Source: Clarkia xantiana subsp. parviflora (lineage: Eukaryota > Streptophyta > Magnoliopsida > Myrtales > Onagraceae). From it: 64,000 nucleotides of DNA. Positions 12,311 through 22,800 of this stretch are shown piece after piece. The DNA lies in the NCBI GenBank assembly GCA_036873135.1, contig JAPTYO010000002.1, positions 32,417,452 to 32,481,451 of the forward strand, written 5' to 3'. The translations under genes and the position numbers were made by a program. Below the pieces are notes generated by a model. That model was not told the origin of the DNA. It made no database searches and saw only the letters and a program-made list of their open reading frames with translations. The number at the start of each line of letters is the position of its first letter. Positions within the stretch are counted from its first letter, which is position 1.

Positions 12311-12913
12311 TGTTAGATTACGGGGAGTAATCACTACGGATACTAAATCAAGGTACATGCTAGTAATCGGAATTACGCAGCGGAAGATTCACACATACCT
12401 TTAGGATGATCCGTAGACCCAAGATCTTCTCTAGAGGGAGTACGCGATCCTCCGGTCGGGACCCGTAGAGGTTCTTGTTAGAGAAGCCCTACGTGGTGCA
12501 AGCTCCACAGAAAAGCCTCTGATCGATTCTTGGCACGAGGACATATCTCTGGAGAGTTTGCTCAAAGGCAATTTGGCACAACCTTGGTGAGGGCTATGGT
12601 TCGGCCGAAACTAGGTGTTAAGGGGGGGAGGGTTTTTCTCTCTAAAATACTCTGATGAGGGAATTGTGATTAACACTAAAAATCCCCTAACACCTCTTAT
12701 TTATAGGAGGAGTAAGTGGACAATAGTCCACTTTACCCCACCATAAAATTTCGGTCGGCCTATGTATTTGGGGAGGCCCAATTTTGGGCCTCCCATGTCA
12801 ATTGGGATTTGGGTCTAGCCCAATTACCCTAATGTGACATTTACCCAAGTTCATTAGGTAAACTATACATATTATGGGCTACCAATTATGGCGCCCATTA
12901 CCATATGCTTACA
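12311..12913 (-). repeat. 3' LTR of copia family 1 copy A
   Basis: 603 bp. On the plus strand it begins TGTTAGATTACGGGG and ends CATATGCTTACA, so on the element strand it is TG...CA. A TATA-like motif on the minus strand lies at 12699-12707. Confidence 0.95.
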
Positions 12914-12926
12914 GCTCCCACTCGCC
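12914..12926 (-). other. Polypurine tract of copia family 1 copy A
   Basis: The minus strand reads GGCGAGTGGGAGC directly before the 3' LTR. The same sequence adjoins the LTR in copy B at 46097. Confidence 0.75.
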
Positions 12927-13528
12927 GGAATGGGAGGGTGCCTGTTAATGTATTATCGTCCAAATTTGTATCAACATTTCTCTCCTTTGATCTGCTCCTT
13001 GCTTCCGAATAGTTCATACGAGGTTTGTCGTGCGACCGGCGGATACGACGGGCATCGTGCTACTCATCTGTTAGGAGTATTGTAGCGCCCGCGGAACGTT
13101 GATTCCCTTTTCTCCAATCAACCTGTTATAAACAACATTTATATTGTACCGCGTTGTATCCTAGGTCAACTGATAATTCTCCATTTGCCTATTTTCCACA
13201 TAGGAACACTTTTTCAAGGCATCTGTACAAGTATTCACAACCTTCAACTAATATCCGGTTGGTGGCCACCTAGTGAATACAAGATTCGGTGAATTACATG
13301 TGAACTTGACCATCCCCATTGCTCATATCTTTAGTGTGACCCAACCGGTTTCCAAACACGTGGTCACTGGGCCTTTTTGTTCAGCACTACGTTCGTACGC
13401 CGGGAAGCGAGCATTGAGCCTGACCTTAGATATGAGTTCTGGGTCCGTGAGGATAATTTAGGTGCCTCTTCATAAGGCTCCTGGGATCAATCACACGCTC
13501 GAGGTGAAGAAGTTTGCGCCTGCCAGAA

Positions 13529-13931
13529 TAGGTTTGTCAACAGGGTGGGTCGGGGCGGGTATCGCTTGCCCCGTACCTGTCCCGCGGGTCGAGATGGTCG
13601 ACCCGTACCCGCCCCACACAGTTCGCGGGGCGGGGCGGGTCGACCCGCGGGTCACCTATTAGTGTTACACAAATAATAAATTTAACTTCAAATCCAAATA
13701 CAAGTCACAAATCCTAATTATTTTATCTATGTATTATATTACCTATATAGTTTTATATAAATACATGTAGTATATATATAAACCATCCACATACGGGGCG
13801 GGGCGGGTCAACGGGGCGGGGCGACCCCAAAACCGTACCCGCACCACGGGTCACGGATCGCGGGTCAATGGGTCAAAATCGGGGCGGGGCTCCGCGGGTC
13901 ACGGATTACCCGTGACCCGTTGCCACCCCTA
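13529..13931. mobile_element. hAT-type MITE (GGGTCGGGGCGGG family), copy 1
   Basis: 403 bp, with imperfect inverted ends (TAGG...TGTCAAC on the left; GTTGCCACCCCTA on the right) and a perfect 8-bp target duplication TGCCAGAA (13521-13528 and 13932-13939), the length made by hAT transposases. The copia family 1 copy B has the empty site at about 46705-46720 (CGCCAGAATCACGAGG), which confirms the boundaries. The sequence near both ends is rich in GGGGCGGGTC; there is no coding capacity. A second copy lies at 24765-25234. Confidence 0.93.
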
Positions 13932-14457
13932 TGCCAGAATCATGAGAATTCCTTCCTAGCACAACCGAGTTGTGACCCCGTGGTCGGACGTGGCACGCGC
14001 AATATGAAGCACGCGTTGATAGCATACATGAACCTTTTGGGTTGACAGGAAATGGATATGTCAATCATGCTATCATAGATTCTCATCTGGCCCATAATGT
14101 GGTTAAATGACGAACGAAGTTCATCACGACGATATGCAAAAACGAAGATTATGTCGAGTTACTTCGAAACTAGATAATCGTCTTGCTTAATCAGGTTTAT
14201 CCCCCTGACTCTTAGCCAGTCTTGTCTGGTGGAGGCCTCCCTCCACCGCAAGACTACCGTACCTGTGTGACTAGGTAAGGCCCACATTCGACATAGTTTG
14301 GCAGAGGATTGCGTCCTCCTCGACTTAGTTTATAGACCGTAAATCTGATGTAATCAAAACATTATCACGTCGATTGATCATAAACTCAGTTGCAATTCTT
14401 TCGCTTACAAAATGTAACTTCCTAATATCAAAATGCTATCACAGATACATTCCATTT

Positions 14458-15219
14458 CTAGACCCTACGCAATACAAGCAATTTTACATGCTTTTCGAAT
14501 ATGTCCTTGCGTAGTGGTTTAGTTAATGGGTCCGCTAACATATTATCAGTGGACAAGTATTCCATAGTGATTGTATTGTCTTCAACCATAGATTTAGCAT
14601 AGAAATATTTCACATCAATGTGTTTGGTCCTACTATGGTACTTCGGATTCTTAACTGCCGCAATGGCTGCTTGATTGTCAAAGAAGACCTTCACAGGTTT
14701 ATTCTCAACATCACCACCAAGCAGTGTAGTTAGAAGCCTTTTGAGCTAGACCGCTTCTTGTTCATTCTTAGAGAGAGCTACAAATTCTGATTCCATTGTT
14801 GTGGACAGCGCGACACATATTTGCTTCTTGCTCGTCCATGAAATGGCGGCATTAGCAAGGAGGAACACTCCCCCTGTAGTGGACTTACGATCATCTGGAT
14901 CGCCACCATAGTCGCCGTCACTGTAACCGGTCAATTCTAACTTTTTTTTACCCTTATAGCACAGTGCGTAGTCGGCAGTACCTTTCAGATAACGAATTAT
15001 TCGTTTTACAACCTTTAAATGTTGATAGCCAGGATCTGACTGGAAATGTGCTACTAGGCCCACGGCGTAACAGATATCCGGACGGGTGCATTGCATGGCG
15101 TACATCAAACTACCGACCATGCTTAAATACTCTGCACCCTTCATCTGTTCACGCTCCGCCAGGTTCTTGGGGCCGTCATGTTTTGACAGTGCGCATCCAA
15201 ACTCCACCGGCGTTTCCAC
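14458..15219 (-). pseudogene. RNase H domain of copia copy A
   Basis: Two open frames (14746-15219, then 14458-14694) carry the copia RNase H. Landmarks are CTRPDICYAVG, GYSDGDYGGDPDDRKSTTGG with the catalytic Asp, SKKQICVALSTTMESEF with the catalytic Glu, and then DNQAA and SRTKHIDVKYF. The frame changes between 14694 and 14746, so the copy is broken. In an active element this domain degrades the RNA strand of the RNA-DNA hybrid. It is the last pol domain; 14458 is its stop. Confidence 0.93.
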
Positions 15220-16006
15220 GGGTTTGGCATCCTGTAACCTGAAATCTTTTCATCAGTCTGTTGATATAAGCTTCTTGAGACAGACACAATTTACGGGTAG
15301 CCCGATCTCTAGCAATTTTAATGCCTAAGATGTACGTGGCCTCTCCCATGTCCTTCATCTCAAATACATATGTCAACCAGGACTTTGACTTGATCATAAA
15401 ACTCATGTCGTTTGCGGCAATGAGTATGTCGTCCACGTATAAAGTTAAGATGACATACTTAGACCCGAAGGTCTTCTAATACACGGGCGGATCCTCGTGA
15501 AGATCCACAAATCTGTTTCCTACGATTTCCTCGTGGAATCTGCGGTACCATTGCTGAGACGACTGTCTGAGACCGTAAATAGACCTATGGAGTTTACAAA
15601 CTTTACGTTCGTTGCCAGGAGTAATGAAACCCTCTGGTTGCTCCATGTAGATCTCTTCCTCCAGGTTTCTGTGGAGGAATGCGGTCTTAACATCCATTTG
15701 GTGCAGCTCGAGATCGAGACTTGGAACCAAGGCCAGAATGACCCGTACTGTGGTGTAACGCACAGTTGGTGAGTATGTTTCGTCAAAGTCCACTCCGTGA
15801 AGTTGGGTATATCCTTTCGCAACAAGTCGGGCTTTGTATCGCTCGACTCTTGCATCAGCAGTGAGTTTCAGTTTAAGAACCCACTTTGCTCCTATAGCTC
15901 TGCGGTTAGCAGGTAAATCAACAAAAGACCATACCGAAATGGCTTTCATTGATGAGATCTCTTCCTCCATTTCCTTCCTCCATTCCTTTGCTTGAGGTCC
16001 TTCCAA
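15176..16006 (-). pseudogene. Reverse transcriptase of copia copy A
   Basis: The minus strand encodes a copia-type RT. It opens with EWRKEMEEEISSM, followed by GAKWVLKLK, RYKARLVAKGYTQ, the DFDETYSPTVR block, LHQMDVKTAFLHRNLEEEIYMEQPEGF, YGLRQSSQQWYRRF, and finally VDDILIAAND with the catalytic Asp pair near 15430. A stop at 15476 breaks the frame just before the VDD block, and another break lies near 15240. In the active element the enzyme copies genomic RNA to DNA inside the particle. Plus-strand frames over the same bases are shadows. Confidence 0.94.
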
Positions 16007-16694
16007 CGCTTGCTGAACCGTTACTGGTTCGTCAACAGATGTTAGAGTGAAGATTTCTCCTCTCTCAATGGGATACTTCCTAGGAGAAGTTCGATGCCTT
16101 TGACTACATCTAGTCTCGTCCCCCCATCTTGATTTTGAACGCTACTCCCACTCGGGACAATGCTTCCATTCGGAGCATCACTCCCACTGGGAACAAGAGC
16201 AGTGTTAGAACCTTGACCTACAACCTTTCTCAGACGGCCTCTTGGTCTCGGGATCCTATCCCCGAAATGAATTCCTTGATCACTAGGACCTGGAACCAAG
16301 TTGGTCGGAGTACTCCCACTGGGAACAATGGGTAGTGTTGGTGGTTGTGGTGTCGGTCCTGCTACATGATTATCAGGTTCAACTTGATTCGTCTCTGCGG
16401 CAACAGTGATTTATGTGGTAGGTTTAATCCTCCCACTGGGTTTATAATGAAAATGTTTCCATTATCATTAACCATGTCATTCACTTGTGTTGCCGGTTCA
16501 AATCTCCCACTCGAAGTAAGTGGGACCTGATCATCAATGCTATCCTGCTCTAGTTCAATCAATATTTCATCTGTTTTAATTTCGCCAAGCGTTGGGAATT
16601 CGTTCTCAAGGAAAGTTACGTCTCTGGATTCATGTTCGACCACGCCACCATTTTCTTGAGCTGACACAAATACGTAATCTTTAGAGTTCTCTGA
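16007..16694 (-). other. Integrase-RT linker of copia copy A
   Basis: This is the poorly conserved stretch between integrase and RT. It has open frames at 16042-16299 and 16362-16667, rich in Pro, Ser, Gly and acidic residues, as usual for the copia integrase C-terminal region. No catalytic motif lies here. Confidence 0.6.
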
Positions 16695-17723
16695 TTACCT
16701 TATAAAGATACTATTTAGTCCTCTTGCTCCTAACTTGCCAAAACGGCTGTCAGTCGTATGTGTATAGGCAGCGCAACCCCAAGGTCGCAATCTGGTGAGA
16801 TCTAATTCTCTTCCATACCACAGCTCATAAGGCGTTATCTCTACCGCTTTGGTTGAGACAAGGTTTATTACATGAGTGGAAGTCAACAACGCATCACTCT
16901 AATAGAAGATAGGTAATTGAGCCTGCGACATCATGGTTCTAACCATGTCAAAGAGTGTTCGATTACGACGTTCAGCCACACCATTCTGCTGTGGTGTGTT
17001 GGGGATTGTCGTTTGACGGGCTATCCATCTTTCTTTGCACAACTTTTCAAACTCATTAGAGAGATATTCTCCACCTCTATCAGTGCGTAAGGTTTTCACC
17101 TTTCGCTCATCTTGATTCTCTACGAGGTTTAGAAAGTTTCTAAAGAAATCTATTGCCTCGGATTTACGAGCAATCAAATGAGTAAACTCATAATGGGTGT
17201 AGTCATCAATGAAAGTTACGAAGTATCGTTTCCCATTCGTAGCGGTTACACTCATTGGTCCACAGACGTCTGAGTGAATCAACTGCAATGGATACTTGAC
17301 TCGTTGAGCTTCTCCCAATGGTTTGCGGGTGGATTTTCCAGCCAGACAGTCATGGTAAGTGTGTTTATTCACATTGCTGGTACCAGACAAAAGCTCTCTT
17401 CGCGCCAATGAATGGACCCTATCGTAGCTTATATGTCCCAACCTCGCATGCTATCCGGCTGCGTCAGTCTCTGCTTCCTTGGAGGATAATGCATACATTT
17501 TATTCGAATTGATACATCCATTCAAGTCCATTATAAATAGAACATAAGAGGAGTAGGCATGCCCAAAGAATACATAGCCTTTATTGATACGAACAAAGTT
17601 CTTCTCAAATGATAAAATGTAGTTATTATTCATAAGAGCGGAAACAGAAACAATATTTCTACAGATTCTAGGAGCAAAAAGGACATTCTCAAGTAGCATG
17701 GTCCTGCCATTGTTCATAGACAA
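16695..17723 (-). pseudogene. Integrase of copia copy A
   Basis: Copia integrase in three open pieces. 17451-17723 covers the region before the zinc-binding part. 16899-17441 has the GHISYDRVHSL start, a YHDCLAGKS segment, the first catalytic Asp in LIHSDVCGPM, the second in FIDDYTHYEF, TDRGGEY, and the Glu in PQQNGVAERRNRTL. 16695-16889 continues with TPYELWYGRE. Stops separate the pieces (near 17445 and 16895). The enzyme would insert the cDNA and generate the 5-bp target duplication. It lies upstream of RT, which sets copia apart from gypsy. Confidence 0.93.
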
Positions 17724-17900
17724 TTTTCAGTTCCCTACTCCAATGACTTCAACTTGTGAGTTGTCGCCAATGTATATCCTCTTAGAATCCTTTGGCAATC
17801 GTCTAAACTTGGCAAATAGTCATTTGTCGTTGGCTATGTGGTCTGTCGCACCTGAGTCAAGAATCCTCGAAGGATTTGAGTCAGTTAACATGACAGTTGA
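17724..17900 (-). pseudogene. Aspartic protease relic of copia copy A
   Basis: The minus strand reads an ILDSGATDHIAND-type block, with the catalytic D-S-G at about 17848-17859, then a conserved IGDNSQVEV block. An in-frame stop lies between them and another follows at about 17730. The residue that cleaves the polyprotein is intact but the frame is not. Confidence 0.8.
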
Positions 17901-18077
17901 GGAAACTAGAGTTTTCATTACACAACCAATCTCGCATACCTTTTCAGGATGCGTTTTGCTGGACCCTGCACCTTCGCCTATTCGGCGTGGACTGGAGTTC
18001 CCGCGGACTATCTCTGATTTAAAATTGGAGACTGCCTGGTTTAGGCTTTGTCAACATTTTACCTTCGACTGCCTATT

Positions 18078-18707
18078 GTTTCTTTCCTTTGTTCATCCTC
18101 TTTCTCTTTCCTTGCCCAGCTGGTATCGGTATTGATTTCAGCCGAGTTTGTTCCATCTCGATGAACTTCAGTACCGATGCAGGATCCAACACAGAACCAC
18201 TGGCAGTCAATAAAGCCTTGGCTGCTCTCCAAGACTTCGGGAGGATCCCGATGATGGCTTGAATTTATCCCATTCACCCACATGACCTTCTTCTTCCAGT
18301 GGTTTTACCATGCCAAGGAAATCGTATACTTTTTCAAGTACACTTTTGCTGTAGCAGTTAAAGCTTTCTTCCATAATGGGTATAAGTGGATGCAGGATCG
18401 CTGCCATGTCGTTTCCATATTTCAGGAACAGGGCATCCCAGATGTCATTTGTGATTGGAACATCCTTAGATTCATCATGGAATTCCTGTGACATCTCAGC
18501 CAGCAATATCTCCTTTGCTTTCTTGTCATCTTGCTCCCATTGAAAATGGGCATATGACAGGTCTTTGGTCAGACCGGCATCTGGGTAATTCATGGATTTC
18601 TGAATGTGATCCACAAAGCCATTATCCTCCAACAGTGCATTGACGCGCTTACTCCACGAGTCGTAGTTAGTCTCAATCAAAATCTCATCAGCACAAGATG
18701 ATCCCAT
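18078..18707 (-). pseudogene. Gag of copia copy A
   Basis: An open frame starting at 18707 encodes a UBN2-type plant copia gag: NYDSWSKRVNALL near the start, then helical segments including WEQDDKKAKEILL and TNDIWDALFLKYG. The frame closes at 18207, but typical gag sequence (ILPKSWRAAKALL) continues in another frame from about 18255 to a stop near 18078, so there is a frameshift. No zinc knuckle was seen. In the intact element gag forms the virus-like particle. This gag does not resemble that of copy B (50533-51159), although leader and LTRs match. Confidence 0.82.
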
Positions 18708-20245
18708 CTAGGCTTTAATTCGTTACTAAACACGTTGATTATTATACAAAATCAGGGAGACAATAACATTTTGAGAAAGAATTGCATACATCAGATATCT
18801 ATTAAGATTTAATCCGACAAATATGATTCCTCAGTCATCTAAACCAACCGACCACCAGTAAACCAATGGAAGATGGTTGTGAAAGAGTTCACATTACCGC
18901 CGTTTTCAATCCAATAGATCAGTCTTTTTAAAAAGATTTTAATCGCAAATTACCGGAATGAGAATTTTAAAACAAGCATACCCGATCTTGGCTTTCCCAA
19001 GGCCCTTTGTTATTTTTGAAAATATTCCGATGAATTTACTCATGCATATATAATTCTACTAACCACGTAAATTATCATATGCAAGTAACATTCATCAAAC
19101 AAATCACACTCATGCTTACGCGTCATGCGTCTTATGTTCCGATGAACTCATGCTTGCATGCATAATTCTACTTACAAGTAAATTATCAAATGCAACTACA
19201 TCCTCAACATTCTAGCATATGTGTCAAACATGAAAATTCCACAACAATCATACATATTTGGTGACTGGTTTTCGATTTTAAAATAATTTTAAACATTAGG
19301 GGCTGATTTGCAATTCATGCTTATATTCAATTACGTAATATTCTAGACATGAATCCTAGCCATTTACAATCATCACAGCATGTCTATCCTAGTGCGCATT
19401 CCATATATTTAACCAGGGCTCCGCCCACAACATGCAATGTCCAGCTAGCTTGACTATGTCAAAACAACATTTCTAATCATGCATTAATATATAGTGAATA
19501 ATAAACAATTGCAATTCAGCCCTCTAATTAATCCAGTCTCAAAAACATGTATCTCAGAGATCCATCCCCATAATAGAAACAAGGCATTAAGGTTAGCAAC
19601 CCATGATCACTATGTAGTGCATTTAGAGGTTCAAAAACATTTGGATTTTAAAACTTGACCACCCTAATTTATTTAATCGACGTGAATTCAGTTTTGAAAA
19701 TCATTTCGGTTCAGTCAATTTCGGTTCAGTCAGTTTCGGTTCAGTCAATTTCGGTTCGGTCTGGTCCAGTTCAGAAAATCCGGTTCGGCCCGGTACGGCA
19801 AATACGGTTCAGTTTGGTCCGGTAAATTCGATTCGGTTCGGCCCGGTTTTAAATTTTAAATCTGGTTCGTCCGAACCGGTCTAATAAAATAGGGTTTGGT
19901 TCAGTTCAGCACTCAAAACCGGTTCGATTAGATCCACTTAATTACCCCGGTTCAACCCGTCCGATTAGGTCGAACCGATTGAGAAAACCTGGTTTGATTT
20001 AAATCTGTCCCGGTTTAATATATTGGACAGGCCCAATGATTTAAATTTTAAAGGTTGGGCCGAAATGTTTACTTGTGGCCCAAGTAGGGTTTTAAAGTCC
20101 AAAAATAATTAACTTAACCACCAGTAACATTAATTATATAAAATAATTTCCAATATTAAATATATATATATATATATATATTTCGGCCCATATAAAAACA
20201 TATATATATTTATTGCTAAGATTCTATCTATAAGATTAAATCAAT

Positions 20246-20288
<43 letters not shown>

Positions 20289-20888
20289 AAAAATCGGCTA
20301 CTATATATAATATATATATTTATTTATTGTCAATATCTTTAATAGGGTAACAAATATACTGACAATATATTTTCTCAATCTTTTAGGCAATAAAATCTAT
20401 CAATAATATCTTTAATCCTATTAAATACTTAGATATATTGATAGTAATATATATATTTCTATATATTATTGTGAAATCCTAATGTTCCAATTATAGATAT
20501 ACTGTTACCTTAATTAAAAAATTAAAATATGGTAAACAATATTATTTTAATATGGTGGCCGAAAATTTTGTCCCGTGTTGCTTAAAAAATTTAAAATTTT
20601 ACCTTGTAATTTACCTAGGGTTTCGGCCAAAACACTAAAATTGGGAACGAGTTGTTAAATTTTAAGATCAAATTTTAATAAGATCTATAATCCAATGTTT
20701 GATTTTGATAAATATTATTCTTTTCTTGAAGATCATGAACATCAAATTAACCAAGAACTTCATGAAAATTTCGGTTTCATCAAGAACCCTAATAATCGAA
20801 AATTTTAAAAAAATTCTTTTAAAATTTCGGTTTTCATATTTAAATTTCATGAACATCAATTTATCAAAATCATGAACTCCTAACACAG
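18708..20888 (-). other. Leader of copia copy A, with simple repeats
   Basis: About 2.2 kb between PBS and gag without coding potential. It contains repeats of TTTCGGTTCAGTCAA and related CGGTTCGG blocks (about 19690-20000) and TA-rich microsatellites at 20159-20180 and 20252-20284. The gag-proximal part (18750-19320) has a close counterpart in copy B (about 51155-51715). Confidence 0.7.
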
Positions 20889-20900
20889 GCTCTGATACCA
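20889..20900 (-). other. Primer binding site of copia copy A
   Basis: The minus strand reads TGGTATCAGAGC next to the 5' LTR, the classic sequence complementary to the 3' end of initiator methionine tRNA. Confidence 0.93.
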
Positions 20901-20901
20901 C

Positions 20902-21489
20902 TGTTAGATTACGGGGAGTAATCACTACGGATACAAAATCAATGTACATGCTAGTAATCAGAAATTACGCAGGTGAAGATTCACACATACCTTTAGGATG
21001 ATCCGTAGACCCAAGATCTTCTCTGGAGGGAGTTCGCGATCCTCCGGTCGGGACCCGTAGAGGTTCTTGTTAGAGAAGCCCTACGTGGTGCAACCTCCAC
21101 AGCAAAGCCTCTGATTGATTCTTGGCACGGGGACAAATATCTGGAGAGTTTGCTCGAAGGCAATTTGGCACACCCTTGGTGAGGGCTATGGTTCGGCCGA
21201 AACTAGGTGTTAAGGGGGGAGGGTTATTCTCTCTAAAACACTCTTATGAGGGAATTGTGATTAACCCTAAAAATCCCCTAACAACTCTTATTTATAGGAG
21301 GAGTAAAGTGGACAAAAGTCCACTTTACCCCACCATAAACTTTCGGCCGGCCTATGTATTTGGGGAGGCCCAATTTTGGGCCTCCTATGTCAATTTGTAT
21401 TTGGGTCTAGCCCAATTACCCTAAGTTCATTAGGTAAACTATACATATTATGAGCTACCAATTACGGCGCCAATTACCATATGCTTACA
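20902..21489 (-). repeat. 5' LTR of copia family 1 copy A
   Basis: 588 bp, matching 12311-12913 along its length. As the element reads leftward, this copy would drive transcription. It ends CATATGCTTACA, directly before the second CTAGT. Confidence 0.95.
21289..21297 (-). promoter_or_regulatory. TATA-like box in 5' LTR of copia copy A
   Basis: CTATAAATA on the minus strand, conserved in position in every LTR of this family in the window. It is the likely core promoter of the element. Confidence 0.6.
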
Positions 21490-21769
21490 CTAGTTACCAT
21501 ATTGGCCACTCCCTATAAATATAGTTTAACATCTCTTCTTATTTTTACACACTGATATATTATGCACTATAAACTTCAATTCTTGGATATTATCTTCTGA
21601 GTACTGACTTAAGCATCAGAGGGACATCACCGGAGCCACCCTGGTTCATCCCTTTATGCAGGTATCAGATGCGAGGGGTTGAGCTAAAGTTCAATTTAAG
21701 ACATCAAGAATGGACAAACCAATAAACTGACGGTCGAGTTGAAGTCTTTCTCGGAGGTCAAATTCAACA
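21490..21769 (+). repeat. 3' LTR of Tat-like element, right part
   Basis: It starts with the second CTAGT and continues the LTR: the TTACCATATTGGCCACT block, the AAGCATCAGAGG R region, the CCCTTTATGCAGGTATCAG U5 block, ending AAATTCAACA. It aligns with 1970-2246. Confidence 0.82.
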
Positions 21770-21920
21770 ACCGATACCCACAAAAACATGCCTGCAACGT
21801 TGATCTGAAGGCAATGGGTCATCAAGAGTGACCAAGTAGAATCCGATTTGTGTTGCTGATCAAATTAAGCATATGATATGATCATATGTAATAATCTATA
21901 TCGGCCTTGAATGGTTTATA

Positions 21921-22474
21921 AGGGTTAACGGGTTTTTTTGTCTAACACGTTTGACAACTTTTGGGTTTTGGTCCAACATCTTTTCTTTTTTTTTTTTTTG
22001 TCTAGTTTTGGTACCATATGTTTGAAAACTTTTGGCTTTTGGTCCATCCGTTAGTTGACCGTCAATTTGACCGTTAAATAGTCACGTGACTTGCACATGC
22101 CTAGTCCAAATTTTTTATTTTGTTTAGTTGAGTTCTCAAATATATCGGGCGACCCTAGCCATGGTCCAACCTAGCCATGAGTCGGACCATGGCTAGGTCA
22201 ATTTAGTCCTAGGGTGCGGTTGATAATGTTTAAGGGCTAAATTGCAAAAATAAAAACTTAGGACAATAAATTTGAGGACTAAACTGAACAAAAAAAATGG
22301 ACTAGGCATGTGCAAGTCATATGACTGTTTAACGGTTTAAATGACGGTCAACTGTTGGATGTACCAAAAGCCAAAATTTATCAAACATATGGTACCAAAA
22401 CTAGGAAGAAAAAAAATATTGGACCAAAACTCGAAATTTGTCAAACATGTTGAAAAAAAAAACATGTTAACCCT
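21921..22474. mobile_element. Foldback MITE, AGGGTTAA family, copy 1
   Basis: Long inverted arms. The left reads AGGGTTAAC..., then TTTTGGTCCAACAT and TTTTGGTACCATATGTTTG; the right arm is their inverse, ending GTTAACCCT. A TA dinucleotide flanks each end (21919-21920 and 22475-22476). The centre has palindromes around CCATGGCTAGG. No coding region; the superfamily is uncertain. 41005-41835 shares the arms. Confidence 0.8.
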
Positions 22475-22800
22475 TATTATAATTAAGCATATCGTTTTGT
22501 TTCAAAATCTTTTGGACATTAGCAATATAATAATAAATAAATAATGCATGACTTTGCATCGACTTGATTCGCCACATTGTCTTTGCCTCAAAGCACAAAA
22601 TCAATGAATTGACCCGCGTAATTCATAGTAAATCAGAAATTTCTACAATAGTAGAAGATCAAACATATATATTATAATATAAAGGAATTATTACAGCCTT
22701 AGTTCATCATTCACATCAAGGCAAAGAATGCTACTTCTTGAAGAGCAAAAATGCGTCCTACTACAAATCAACAAAAGGAAAAAATGGAGATTACCATAGC

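Larger units (their letters stand above)
12311..21489 (-). mobile_element. Ty1/copia LTR retrotransposon, family 1 copy A
   Basis: Near-identical LTRs bound the element (12311-12913 and 20902-21489). A perfect 5-bp duplication CTAGT flanks it (12306-12310 and 21490-21494). It lies on the minus strand: PBS at 20889-20900 and domains in copia order gag, protease, integrase, RT, RNase H from right to left. It is 9.2 kb long, extended by a leader of about 2 kb and a MITE. Stops and frameshifts interrupt gag-pol, so it is defective. About 15 differences were counted over the first 310 bases of the two LTRs, so the insertion is moderately old. Copy B of the family is at 45496-51715 and a solo LTR is at 31515-32107. 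Confidence 0.95.
1467..21769 (+). mobile_element. Degenerate Tat-like Ty3/gypsy LTR retrotransposon (host of nested insertions)
   Basis: Two similar sequences of about 0.8 kb bound this element. The left one is 1467-2246. The right one is 11775-12310 plus 21490-21769, split by a later copia insertion. Inside, in plus orientation, are a gag-type zinc-knuckle relic (2953-3210), a C-terminal integrase relic (4918-5133), tandem arrays, and a purine-rich tract just before the 3' LTR. Long tandem arrays between pol and the 3' LTR are typical of plant Tat-lineage elements. Protease, RT and RNase H are too decayed to recognise. Later arrivals are a CACTA transposon (6369-9532) and a copia element (12311-21489), itself carrying a MITE. 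Without these, the element is about 8 kb. No convincing 5-bp target duplication was found (TCTGA on the left, ACCGA on the right), which fits its age. Confidence 0.75.

Noticed and set aside
14964..15855. Plus-strand frames of 80-92 codons and an alternative minus frame
   Set aside because: They are shadows of the copia RNase H and RT, whose motifs lie on the minus strand in other frames.
1462..21774. Target duplication of the first Tat element
   Set aside because: TCTGA and ACCGA match at only three of five positions, so it was not called.
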